Notes under the pieces: generated by a model
What the model saw: the letters and a program-made list of their open reading frames with translations, nothing else
What the model was told of the DNA's origin: nothing
The model's database searches: none
Source: CAZWDL01 sp964632995
GTDB taxonomy: Bacteria; Bacteroidota; Bacteroidia; Chitinophagales; Saprospiraceae
Reading direction: 5' to 3'
DNA length: 46,226 bases
NCBI GenBank assembly: GCA_964632995.1
Contig: CAZWDL010000054.1
Location: 1-46,226 of the forward strand
In this document: one piece after another, positions 31,893 to 40,700 of the stretch
How the letters are laid out: each line of letters opens with the position of its first letter
Position numbering within the stretch: position 1 is the first letter of the stretch
Translations under genes and position numbers: made by a program

Positions 31893-32651
31893 TCACCCCA
31901 TCCCCAGGTGCGATACCTGTTCTTCTTCCAGCAGGGGCATGCGTTTGTAGCGGAGCAGGAGCTGGATCGTAGCCAGTACGTCTTTTTCACAATAGTGTGC
32001 GATGCGTTCCAGGTCTTTTTCATTCCAGTAGACGCGGCCAACCTCGCTGCCGTCAATATCCGATTTGGGTGAGGGGAAGTCGAGAACGGAAGCCAGCAGG
32101 CGCAGCGAGGTATAGCTTTTATAATCGCCGAACTTCCACAACTCCATAGTATCCAGAAAGTGCTTGAGTTCCCAGGGTTTCCTGCCGTGGATCTGCAGGG
32201 TGCCGGGGAAGGGCAGTTGGTTAGCTACCAGGCGGCGGCAGAGGTAGGGGATGTCGAATTCCTTGATGTTGTGGCCGCAAAAGAAATTGCGGTTGGGATC
32301 GTTGTAATGCTGGAAAATCAGCTGGGAAAAAGCATGCAGCAATTCCGCCTCGTTTTCGCTGGCGAAGGATTTGAGGCGCACGCGCAGTTGTTCCTCCTCC
32401 TTATTGCGATACACAATACCGACGGAGATACAAATGATTTTACCAAACTCCGCAAAAATACCGGCCCGTTCGGGATAGAGTTCCGCGGCTTCTTCCAGGG
32501 TGACTTCTTCGTCGTAACGCCGCAGCACAGAACGGGATTTCAGGCGCCAGAGTTCCTGCATTTCTTCATCCAGCTGCTCAAAATCGGCGCGGCCGGAAAC
32601 AGTTTCGATATCCAGAAAAAGCACCTGGGCGAGATCTATCTGATCGATCAT
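31893..32651 (-). CDS. Predicted 3'-5' exonuclease (PolB-exo2-like, RNase H fold)
   Basis: 252 residues. DnaQ-type motifs are in order: ExoI LFLDIETV (Asp/Glu metal ligands, about 14-17), ExoII around FFCGHNIKEFDIPYLCRRL (Asn/Asp), and ExoIII ERIAHYCEKDVLATIQLLLRY (YxxxD with Asp). It matches the family described as related to the exonuclease domain of family B DNA polymerases, which stands alone without a polymerase. Expected role: metal-dependent 3'-5' trimming of nucleic acid in repair or RNA processing; the actual substrate is unknown. ATG 32651 is a sensible start two residues before the hydrophobic strand. It converges on the GHL10 gene and diverges from the coiled-coil gene. Confidence 0.9.
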   Translation of the reverse strand: MIDQIDLAQVLFLDIETVSGRADFEQLDEEMQELWRLKSRSVLRRYDEEVTLEEAAELYPERAGIFAEFGKIICISVGIVYRNKEEEQLRVRLKSFASENEAELLHAFSQLIFQHYNDPNRNFFCGHNIKEFDIPYLCRRLVANQLPFPGTLQIHGRKPWELKHFLDTMELWKFGDYKSYTSLRLLASVLDFPSPKSDIDGSEVGRVYWNEKDLERIAHYCEKDVLATIQLLLRYKRMPLLEEEQVSHLGMG

Positions 32652-32780
32652 ACTTCTTATTCAGTTTAGGGTAAATATCAGGATTTTTAACGAAAATTCA
32701 TCTTTGTTCCTAATCGACTTTCCCCGGCGCCCTTTTGATTTTTTGTTTTCAATAATAACCAGACAAACAGGATCATCCAG

Positions 32781-32815
32781 ATTTCTTATTTCTTATTTCT
32801 TATTTCTTATTTTCT
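32781..32815. repeat. 7-bp tandem tract
   Basis: Four perfect units of atttctt followed by a degenerate one, in the divergent gap between the exonuclease and coiled-coil genes. Confidence 0.85.
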
Positions 32816-32910
32816 CTCCCCCCATACAATACCTTATAAATGAGGGCCGTTTAATGATTTGTCGCGATAATTTTTATCCGACCGGCTAATTTTTCACTAA
32901 ACAAAACATT

Positions 32911-33951
32911 ATGGCTACTAGCAGTTCAAGCCCGAAACCGAATCCTACTCCGAACTCCGGGAACAACAAACCCGGAGGCGACAATTCCAAGCAGCGTATC
33001 ATCGCCATTGCGGCGGTGGTCATCATCGCCCTGTTGGGTGTCAACATTTTCTTGTTGGTCAATCGCTCGCAGCAGGTGAAAGCCAAGCAGGAGCTGGCCT
33101 CCTCGCTGGATGAATCGGAACAGTTGAAAGCGGAGTTGGAAAAGCAGTATTACGAAGCCTTGTCCGAACTGGAAGAAATGCGTGGCAGCAATGAGGAACT
33201 CAACCTGCTGATCGAAAAGCAGAAAGAAGAACTCAAATCTTCCAAAGATCAGATCGACGTGCTGCTACGCGACAGCCGCAACCTGGCGGCTGCCCGGCAG
33301 AAGATCAAGGATCTTAACGTGCAGGTCGAGGGGTACCTTGCGGAAATTAACCAGCTGCGCGCTGAGAACGAGCAACTTGCCGCCGTCAACACGGAGCTCT
33401 CCGAGGAGAAAGACTCGCTGTCGACCGAGCTGGTCAGCGAACGCAGCGCCAAAGAGGAACTCTCCCAGGCCAAGGCCGAGCTGGTCAGCGAGCGCGAGCA
33501 GCTGCTGACGGAAAAAAGCGCACTGTCGCGCAAAGTTAACATGGCTTCCGTCGTGGATGTCCAGGAGATCGACGTTACCGGTCTGAAAATCCGTAACAAC
33601 GGCAAGCGCGCCAAGAAGCGCTACGCCAAGAACGTGGATGAGCTCGAGGTGTGCTTCAATACCACCGCTAACGAAGTGACCGAGCCGGGCGTAGAAGAGT
33701 TCTACATCCGCGTCGTCAACCCGCTGGGCGAAACGCTGGCCGTCGAAAATCTCGGCTCCGGCACCCTGACCAACCAGGAAACCGGCGAGCAGGTCCGCTA
33801 TACCCAGGTCAAAGAAGTGGAGTACGACCGCGATGCCAGCTCCCTTTGTCTGGTATGGGCTCCGAATCAGCCCTTCCAGGAAGGCGAGTATCTCGTAGAG
33901 ATCTACAACAAAGGCTATCTGGCCGGCAGCTCTACCTTCGAGCTGAAGTAA
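32911..33951 (+). CDS. Membrane-anchored coiled-coil protein
   Basis: 346 residues; not a recognised family. A polar Ser/Pro/Asn-rich N terminus (about 1-29) precedes one transmembrane span (about 30-51, IIAIAAVVIIALLGVNIFLLV). A long heptad-rich coiled coil covers about 60-210 (ELEKQYYEALSELEEM, QLRAENEQLAAVNTELSEEKDSL). A compact C-terminal beta-rich domain of about 130 residues follows (about 215-346: VQEIDVTGLKIRNNGKRAKKRY ... ELEVCFNTTANEVTEPGVEEFYIRVVNP ... GEYLVEIYNKGYLAGSSTFELK). By topology the coil and C domain are probably periplasmic. It may be a cell-envelope spacer; inference only. A heptamer tract and a terminator follow. Confidence 0.88.
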   Translation: MATSSSSPKPNPTPNSGNNKPGGDNSKQRIIAIAAVVIIALLGVNIFLLVNRSQQVKAKQELASSLDESEQLKAELEKQYYEALSELEEMRGSNEELNLLIEKQKEELKSSKDQIDVLLRDSRNLAAARQKIKDLNVQVEGYLAEINQLRAENEQLAAVNTELSEEKDSLSTELVSERSAKEELSQAKAELVSEREQLLTEKSALSRKVNMASVVDVQEIDVTGLKIRNNGKRAKKRYAKNVDELEVCFNTTANEVTEPGVEEFYIRVVNPLGETLAVENLGSGTLTNQETGEQVRYTQVKEVEYDRDASSLCLVWAPNQPFQEGEYLVEIYNKGYLAGSSTFELK

Positions 33952-33964
33952 TTAGAAGAGATTT

Positions 33965-33992
33965 CAGACGCCAGACACCAGATGCCAGACGG
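33965..33992. repeat. Degenerate 7-bp tandem tract (cagacnc family)
   Basis: Units cagacgc, cagacac, cagatgc, cagacgg begin 13 bases after the coiled-coil gene stop. The same family, one copy inverted, recurs at 35644-35671 and 35752-35782. Confidence 0.8.
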
Positions 33993-34029
33993 CAAAAGGA
34001 TCATCTGGCCTCTTACAGGAACAACAGAA

Positions 34030-34057
34030 CGCCGGAGCACCTTACTCCGGCGTTTTT
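34030..34057 (+). terminator. Rho-independent terminator
   Basis: Stem cgccggag/ctccggcg followed by TTTTT, between the coiled-coil and DUF2452 genes. Confidence 0.85.
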
Positions 34058-34127
34058 GTTTGAACCAAAGCCGCGGCTTATCGGTTTACGAATCACAAAA
34101 GAAGTAATTCGAAATACCGCACACGCT

Positions 34128-34610
34128 ATGTCCAAGAAAAAGGAGCAACAGGAATCCAACGAGGAGTTCGTTAACCCTATCGACCCGGATAAGATCGCGG
34201 AAAACCCACATTCGCTTCCCTATGCGCACAACGTGGGCAGCCAGATCATCAAGCCCATCGACAAGGGGCGGGTCAAAGGGCGCGCCGTCTCGGCCATGTA
34301 CGAACAAACCGATGCCCAGCTCGATCAGATCCGGGAGCAGGTAGAACTGCTGGCCCGGCAGGCCCGCCAAATTCACGATCGTGTCAAGATCTCCGAGGAG
34401 ATCTACTTGGCAGAAATGAACTTCGCCCCTCTGATCGGCGACCGGTACCACCTGTATCGCCGATCAAACGGCAAGCCTGTCCTTTCCCTCGTCGGACCGC
34501 GCGAGTGGGGTAGCAGCTGCCCCTACGAATTCGTAGCCAGCGTGCGGATGCTGAGTGATCATACCTGGGAAGTACTGGAGAAGAAGGACAAAGAAGAAAA
34601 CGGCGGTTGA
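34128..34610 (+). CDS. DUF2452 domain-containing protein
   Basis: 160 residues from ATG 34128 (MSKKKEQQESNEEFVNPIDPDKIAENPHSL). The open frame reaches back to 33846 but then overlaps the upstream gene and its terminator. The body matches the DUF2452 pattern: NPHSLPYAHNVGSQIIKPIDKGRVKGRA, a helix AQLDQIREQVELLARQARQIHDRV, and FAPLIGDRYHLYRRSNGKPVLSLVGPREWG. It is soluble and without a signal peptide; the function of the family is unknown. It is preceded by its own terminator-separated leader, so it is probably independently transcribed. Confidence 0.88.
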   Translation: MSKKKEQQESNEEFVNPIDPDKIAENPHSLPYAHNVGSQIIKPIDKGRVKGRAVSAMYEQTDAQLDQIREQVELLARQARQIHDRVKISEEIYLAEMNFAPLIGDRYHLYRRSNGKPVLSLVGPREWGSSCPYEFVASVRMLSDHTWEVLEKKDKEENGG

Positions 34611-34648
34611 CTTCCCGTCATGGATCCAGCCCCTCGTCTACCCGAAAA

Positions 34649-34683
34649 AGTCGAGAGTCCATGGTCTGTAGTCCACAGCCACG
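34649..34683. repeat. Degenerate 7-bp tandem tract
   Basis: Units agtcgag, agtccat, ggtctgt, agtccac, agccacg in register, 39 bases after the DUF2452 stop. Confidence 0.55.
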
Positions 34684-34758
34684 GCAAATGGAAGGCCTTT
34701 CTAAAACCGGAGAATGGTGATTTCCGGTAAGTTTGATCGTTGGACAAATATCTTTACT

Positions 34759-34903
34759 GGACGCCGCCAGAAGTCTTTAGACTTTCTTTTGGAAAAAAGA
34801 AAACAGTACAGTCTGCTGTTGGTCGAGTGTCTATCACCTCGACTAAATATTCTGTGATCTGTGACCGCTTCCAGGATTTGACTACGGACTTCCGGCGGCA
34901 TCC
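34759..34903. repeat. Inverted repeat pair before the DUF1573 gene
   Basis: 34759-34780 and the reverse complement of 34882-34903 match at 18 of 22 bases (core gccgcc-gaagt). The 101-base interval contains A-rich and palindromic scraps but no gene. Together with the heptamer tract this is all that is seen in the 364-base gap 34611-34974. Confidence 0.5.
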
Positions 34904-34974
34904 ACTTAAGGGTAAAACCAAAACTTCCAGAAAACGAGCTCAAGCATTCTCAAAACATCTAAACGCCTGCTCAC

Positions 34975-35334
34975 ATGACTTTTGCCGCCATCGTGTTCCT
35001 TTTTTTCACCTCATTCCTATCCAGCGGCCCCGACATCCACTGGCTGACGCCCACCGAGCACGACTTCGGTGACATTATCAAGGGGACGCTGGTGGAATAT
35101 GCCTTCGAATACCGCAACGACGGCCAGGAACCGTTGACGATCGACAATCTGCGCCCCAGCTGCGGCTGCACCACCCCTGACTGGCCACGCGAAGCCATCC
35201 TCCCCGATTCTACCGGCACAATCAAAGTGGTCTTCAGCGCCAGGATGCCGGGAAATTTTCGCAAGCTGATCAAGGTGTACTTCTCAGGGCAGCGGAAGGC
35301 GGAGAAGCTGTATGTCTCCGGATATGTGGAATGA
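34975..35334 (+). CDS. DUF1573 domain protein
   Basis: 119 residues. A hydrophobic N terminus (MTFAAIVFLFFTSFLSSG) suggests export. The rest is the single DUF1573 domain: EHDFGDIIKGTLVEYAFEYRNDGQEPLTIDNLRPSCGCTTPDWP ... GTIKVVFSARMPGNFRKLIKVYFSG. This Ig-like fold (ASPM/HYDIN-like) with the SCGCT motif is abundant in Bacteroidota; its role is not established. It has no lipobox. The gene is short but complete, and is followed by a 472-base gap. Confidence 0.9.
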   Translation: MTFAAIVFLFFTSFLSSGPDIHWLTPTEHDFGDIIKGTLVEYAFEYRNDGQEPLTIDNLRPSCGCTTPDWPREAILPDSTGTIKVVFSARMPGNFRKLIKVYFSGQRKAEKLYVSGYVE

Positions 35335-35612
35335 CGGCACGCTTTTCGCTGTTGGCTGTTCGCCATTCGCAGCGATGCCGGGGCAAACCAGGGACACTCC
35401 GCCGAAAGCAAGGATCGGCGCCTGCAAGAAAGCGGGCCTCCCTAGTATGAATACAGTTTGCCCGGTTGGGACCGATACCGAAAAGCCGGTAGCCAACCGC
35501 TCGCTTACATTCGCCCTCTCCTGCCTATCCGGGATTACAGGCATATCGTCGATAAAGCCCGATTCTCCTTGGAATTAACCACTCCTTAAGTTTTTGATCT
35601 TGCAATTTAAAT
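35335..35612. other. Gap without a convincing gene
   Basis: An 88-codon frame (35312-35578) overlaps the DUF1573 gene end and has no protein character. An imperfect hairpin (ggttgg ... ccaacc with inner accg/cggt) lies near 35464-35499. Otherwise nothing is recognised. Confidence 0.4.
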
Positions 35613-35620
35613 TATCTTTG
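35613..35620 (+). promoter_or_regulatory. Candidate lepB promoter (-7 box)
   Basis: TATCTTTG followed by cagc, the classic Bacteroidota start region. The nearest TTG is 16 bases upstream, shorter than usual. It would give lepB a leader of about 170 bases containing the repeat pair. Confidence 0.5.
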
Positions 35621-35643
35621 CAGCGATTTAAAGTCCGGGCTTT

Positions 35644-35782
35644 AGATGCCAGATATCAGACTCCTAAATCCTGATCATCAGAGGTGCATCCAAAAAGATT
35701 AATGATTGGCCAGGCTTCAGGAGAAAAGCAATCCGGTTGATCTTCCCGAGATCTGGCGTCTGACATCTGGCGTCTGGCATCT
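35644..35782. repeat. Inverted pair of 7-bp tandem tracts in the lepB leader
   Basis: 35644-35671 holds agatgcc, agatatc, agactcc, taaatcc. 35752-35782 holds tctggcg, tctgaca, tctggcg, tctggca, tct, the inverse of the same unit. The two can pair to form a long stem in the leader, 25 bases before ATG 35807. Confidence 0.75.
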
Positions 35783-35806
35783 TTACTCTACAAAAGAAGA
35801 ACATAC

Positions 35807-37411
35807 ATGTGGTTTGTCATCTTTCTACTTGTCGGATATATCCTGCTGAGCATCAGCCTGTACTTCGTTTTTGAGAAGGCCGGTGAAGCCGGCTGGAAAG
35901 GCCTCGTGCCAGGACTCAACTTCGTTGTGTGGAGTAAGCTCGTCGGACGGCGCAGCGGCTGGTACGCAGCGCTGCTGCTTATTCCCATCGTCAACATCTT
36001 CATCTACGCCGGGCTGACCATTGATATGGTGCGCTCCTTCGGGCATTACTCCTTCTGGGCCAGCCTGCTGGCGGTGCTGTTTGCCCCCTTCTACTTCTTC
36101 TACCTGGGATTCAAGGAAGAAGAAGCTTATGAAGGTCCCACGCTCACGCGTGAGCGCGAGTACCGGGCCCGCGTTGAGGAGGCCAAGGAAAGCAACAACG
36201 AACGGCTGGTGCGCAAGCTGGAGGCCAATAATCCCTACAAAAAATCACAGGTGCGCGAGTGGGCCGAGGCCATTATCTTCGCCGTCTTCGCCGCCGCTTT
36301 TATCCGCATGTTTCTGATCGAGGCATACGTCATTCCCACCTCCTCGATGGAAGGCTCGCTGCTCGTGGGCGACTTCCTCTTCGTAAGTAAAGCCAACTAC
36401 GGCATCCGCCTGCCGCAAACGGTACTGCAGGTGCCCCTGCTGCACAACCGCATGCCGGCGCTGGGCGCGGAGTCCTACCTGGAGAAACCCTCGCTGCCTT
36501 ACAATCGCCTGCCGGCGCTGGAGGAGATCAATCACAACGATCCCGTGGTGTTTAACTACCCGGAGGGCGACAGCGTCTACGTCTTTCCTGACCGCACCTG
36601 GAGCATCCATGACTACCGGCGCGGCAGCATCGCCAACCCCGCCTACAATCAGATGATCAAAAACGGGCGTAAAAAACTGGTCACCCGCCCGATGGATAAA
36701 AAAGACCACTACATCAAGCGCTGTATCGGCCTGCCGGGCGATACACTAGAAATCCGCGAACGCCAGGTGTACATCAACGGCGAAGTAGCCGAAAATCCAC
36801 AGTACCTGCAGTACATGTACCTGGTGACCTTCCCCAGCGGCAACATCAACACCCGGCCCTTCTCCGACTGGGGTATCTCCCGTGAGGACCTACTTTCCTC
36901 CACCGCCGGACAGATGATCCTTATCCTGTCGGATGAACAGCGGCAGAATATCCAGGACATGGACCCCGCCATCACCGTGGAATATCTCGACCGCACGCAG
37001 TTCGGCAACGCCTCCGTCTACCCGCACGATCCCAAGTACTTCAGCGACTGGACAGTCGACGACTACGGCCCTGTCTATATTCCCAAAAAGGGCGAAACGA
37101 CCTGGCTGGGACCGGAAAATATAGGCCTGTACCGCCGCGTTATCGAAGCCTACGAAGGTAACGATCTCCAAATTAAAGGCGATCAGATCCTCATCAACGG
37201 CGAAGCGGCGGACTCCTACACCTTCCAGATGAACTACTACTGGATGATGGGCGATAACCGCCACAACTCGGAAGACTCACGCATCTGGGGCTTCGTCCCG
37301 GAGAACCACGTGGTGGGCAAGCCGCTCTTCATCTGGTTCTCGACCAAGGAGGGCAACATCCGCAACGGCATCCGGTGGAATCGCATTTTCTCCTCGGCTG
37401 ATAAGCGGTGA
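35807..37411 (+). CDS. lepB: Signal peptidase I, long Bacteroidota form
   Basis: 534 residues, much longer than the E. coli enzyme (324). It cleaves signal peptides at the inner membrane. The N terminus (1-about 105) has three hydrophobic segments, including a DUF5684-like portion (GWKGLVPGLNFVVWSKLVGRRSGW). After a charged linker, a further membrane segment (about 151-170) leads into the S26 domain with nucleophile S180 (VIPTSSMEGSL) and general base K304 (HYIKRCIGLPGDTLEI). A large insertion separates this from the C-terminal motif MMGDNRHNSEDSRIWGFVPENHVVGKP (about 480-507). Catalytic residues are intact. It is transcribed from an upstream TATCTTTG box through a leader with inverted heptamer tracts. 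Confidence 0.95.
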   Translation: MWFVIFLLVGYILLSISLYFVFEKAGEAGWKGLVPGLNFVVWSKLVGRRSGWYAALLLIPIVNIFIYAGLTIDMVRSFGHYSFWASLLAVLFAPFYFFYLGFKEEEAYEGPTLTREREYRARVEEAKESNNERLVRKLEANNPYKKSQVREWAEAIIFAVFAAAFIRMFLIEAYVIPTSSMEGSLLVGDFLFVSKANYGIRLPQTVLQVPLLHNRMPALGAESYLEKPSLPYNRLPALEEINHNDPVVFNYPEGDSVYVFPDRTWSIHDYRRGSIANPAYNQMIKNGRKKLVTRPMDKKDHYIKRCIGLPGDTLEIRERQVYINGEVAENPQYLQYMYLVTFPSGNINTRPFSDWGISREDLLSSTAGQMILILSDEQRQNIQDMDPAITVEYLDRTQFGNASVYPHDPKYFSDWTVDDYGPVYIPKKGETTWLGPENIGLYRRVIEAYEGNDLQIKGDQILINGEAADSYTFQMNYYWMMGDNRHNSEDSRIWGFVPENHVVGKPLFIWFSTKEGNIRNGIRWNRIFSSADKR

Positions 37412-37465
37412 CGTTTACGAAACCTTTGGAGGTTGTACGTATTTGTGTGAATCTGAGCCAAAACT

Positions 37466-37611
37466 CGAAGTTTAGAAGTTTAGACGCCGCCACCTTCGGG
37501 GAGGCTGGTTTAGAAGTTTAGCAGATCTGAAACCGGAAATCTCGTTTTCAAAACTGCTAAACTCCTAAACAGCGAAGCCCGAAGGGTGAGCGCTAAACTT
37601 CTAAACTCAAG
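37466..37611. repeat. Long imperfect palindrome with 8-bp motif gaagttta
   Basis: Left arm 37466-37524 and right arm 37555-37611 pair over about 55 bases (gtttagaagtttag ... ccttcggg ... gtttag-agtttagcag against its complement). Each arm starts and ends with two copies of an 8-bp unit. It lies just beyond lepB in a 363-base convergent gap. Confidence 0.7.
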
Positions 37612-37643
37612 GTCAACCTAACTGAAAAATCCCGCTAAGTATA

Positions 37644-37729
37644 AAAGCCAGGCCGCAACCGAAGTACGTATTTAGTCCCCCATTCAAAGGGATTAAATAC
37701 GTACCAACCGAAAGTTGCGACTTGGCTTT
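37644..37729. terminator. Long hairpin between convergent lepB and M4 protease genes
   Basis: aaagccaggccgcaac ... gtacgtatttagtccc pairs with ggattaaatacgtac ... gttgcgacttggcttt over about 32 bp with a few mismatches and an internal bulge. It is placed 46 bases beyond the protease stop. The arms are much longer than a normal terminator, so it may be a captured repeat acting as a bidirectional stop. Confidence 0.6.
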
Positions 37730-37774
37730 GAAAAAATCATAAAGGATCATTGCAGATCCTGACAAATCAGTATC

Positions 37775-40700
37775 CTATCTTCCCCGCAGCACCTGCCGGC
37801 TCACACTCTCCCCACCCGTACTCAGCCGAAGGACGTAGGCCCCCGCCGGCAGCTGCGGCGCGTTGATGCGGTGCTGCATAGCTCCGGCGGCGCCCTGTAG
37901 CTGTTCGCCGTACACCCGGCGGCCCATGGCGTCGAAGAGTTCGATGAAGACGGTTTGGGCGGCGGGCAGTTCGAAGTTGACGGTCAGCTGTTCGTCGAAG
38001 GGGTTGGGGAAGACCTCTACCGGACGACCGTACAGCAGCGTAGGTGTGGAAGTACTCAGCGTGCGGCTCCCGGTGGCGAACCAGACGCCGGTAGTGGCGT
38101 CGGAGAACAGCAGGGAAGCGTCGCCAGCCCCCGTAATTTTGGAGTCCTCCAGTTCGCTGAAAGCCAGCACCCGATCGCCGCCCTGCGTGGTGGCGTCGAA
38201 GATCAGAAACTGATCATCGCTGGAGAAGTTAGGGACGCCGGGCACGGGGTTGCCCTCGAAAATGATGCCGATGTCCCCCGTCTCGATATTGACGCCGAGC
38301 TGATCGAAGGATTCATTGTCTTCGGTATAGTCGAAGGCGATGATGTAAGGCGAGTTTTTGGCGAAGCTGGCATTACCAACGGTGATGCCTTCCTGCAGAC
38401 CGTTGAACAGCTTGAAGACAGTGCCGCCGGAAAAATTCTGCGAAGCATTATCCCAGGCCTGAAGAAAACCGATATCCCAGTAATCGATACTGCCTTCAAA
38501 GGCCGAAGAGATGGAATTGAAAGCGTCGTAGAGGACGAATTCTCCTGAAAAATCCCACTCCAAACGATCGGCAAAGAACACATCGCCGGTTTGGGCGCCA
38601 TCCTGGGCTGTGGTGGGGTTGTACAATTCAAAGAAGTCGGCGGTGATGGGATCCGAAGTCAGGTCAAAAATATAGATCCGGTTGTCGAGCGACCCCGGAT
38701 CATCAAAACTGCCGACAACTCCAGCGAGCTTGCTGCCGTCGCGGGAGATAGCCACGTTGCGCCATTCGGGCGTATTGCTAAGAATGCCGGAGTTGACAAT
38801 CTCCAAATTTTCCCAGTCGATGACGAAGAAGTGGATGTGCCGGTCCTCCCCTACGAAGACGATCACGGAGCCGTCGTCCGTGACACTGGGACGGCTGATG
38901 ACGCCCTCATTAAACAGCGGATCGGCGACGAGGCTGCCGTCCGGTGTAGCGATAGTAAGCGTCTGAAAATCAGGATCTGCGTAGACGATCAGGCTCTGTC
39001 CGGGGTTAGATTCCAGGTCCTCCTGGTAGTCGCCGCCCTGATCGCCGAAGATGCCCACTGCATCGAAGGCGGCGGCTGCGGCGGCGGCGACATTCTCGCC
39101 GTACAGGTCGCGCGCCGACTGCAGCGTGGCTACCCGCATATCGACAAACTGGGAAGATCGGACGAGATAGACATCCAGCGCACGGTAGTAAACCTGTTCG
39201 GCCACCTCCCGGCCGACCTGATTGGCAAAGAGATAAAAGGCCCGGTTCGGGATGCCGCTGTTGATGTGCACCCCGGCGTTATCCTGCTGGCCGAAATACT
39301 GCTCTGTTGTACTGGCCGGCTGCCAGCCCGGGTCGCCGAGCCGGGCGCCGCCGTTATTCGGGTCACCCATATCGCGCAGGGCGCCGGTATGGAAGATATT
39401 GCGATTGACTACCTCCTCGCCCAGCTGCCAGTCGTCGCGGTCGATTAGTACACCAAAAATGTCGGCAAAGGATTCGTTGAGTGCGCCCGACTCGCCGTAG
39501 TACTCCAGGTTGGCGGTATTCTGGATTACGCCGTGTGACATCTCGTGACCGGCCACGTCCAGCGATTTGGCCAGCGGCGCGGTAAAGGCCTCGTCACCGT
39601 TGCCGTAAAACATGGCGGCGCCGTTCCAGAAAGCATTGTCCATCTGACGGCCGTTCTCATCCGTAACGTTGATGATGGAGATAACGGTGCCGCCGCGTCC
39701 GTTGATCGAGTTGCGGTTGAAGGTATTTCTGAAGTACTCATAAGCACGGCCGGCGTTGTAGTGTGCCGACACCGCATTCGGATCGCTCCAGTTATTATTT
39801 CCGGAGACGACATGAGAAACTTCAAAATTCTCATCCTGCGGATTACCGTTTTGCGCGTCGATCGTCCAGATAGCTCCTTTCGGATCATTGGGCAGGGTAG
39901 ACTGTGACAAGTTAAACATATCGCGCGAGGCGTCGATCAGGAAGAAAGCGCCCTGGTATTCGTAAGTGTTGATCGTTCGGGTTTGCCCCAGGAGATCCCC
40001 GGCATTCGCCGTGCGGGGACCGTCAGCCGGCAGCGGTCCTATTTTTTCCTTATCGCCCTTGTGGCGAGTCGCATGATGTGTACTTTTTTCACCTTCTTTC
40101 CTTTCCAGGCGCGGGTGCAACTGACAAAGCAGGCTGTAGTGCTCCAGCACGCTGCCGTCCAGCGCATCGACAAAGTAGGCCCAGCGCTGGGTCAGATTGG
40201 GCGCAATATTGACGGCCCAGGCCAGGCGCTCACCCTCCAGCTCGCCATAGGGATGATAAACGACCAGGCTGGCCTCCACCGGCTTCCCGTCGATGTATTT
40301 CAGGTCGGCGGTCTCCCACTTTCGTACCGGCATATGTTGCGCCAGATCTTCCTCCACAAGGCGGACAGCCGCCTCGCGTCCGACCGCGGGGGTCGTGCGC
40401 GCCAGGGAGGGCGTGGGATAATAGCGGCCGTTGAAGAAGTGAACGGCTGCGTCTTTGAGATGCAGCTGCAATTCGCCGCCGTAGACTTCCACACCCTTAT
40501 ATAATTGCTGCAACCGGACATGAGTGTGGCCGAGCGCATCTTCCGAAACGGAAGTAACCGCAAACTCCTTTTCCGGCTGCTGCATTCCCATCACGCCCTT
40601 CAGCAGCGAAAGGTAGGAAAACAGCTGGTTTTCCATTTCCGACTTGCCGGGAAATTTCTGCAGGGTATATTTCAGTTCACCACTAATCATAACGGGCAGC

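Noticed and set aside
35312..35578. 88-codon frame after the DUF1573 gene
   Set aside because: It overlaps the end of DUF1573 in another frame and shows no family or signal; the region looks non-coding.
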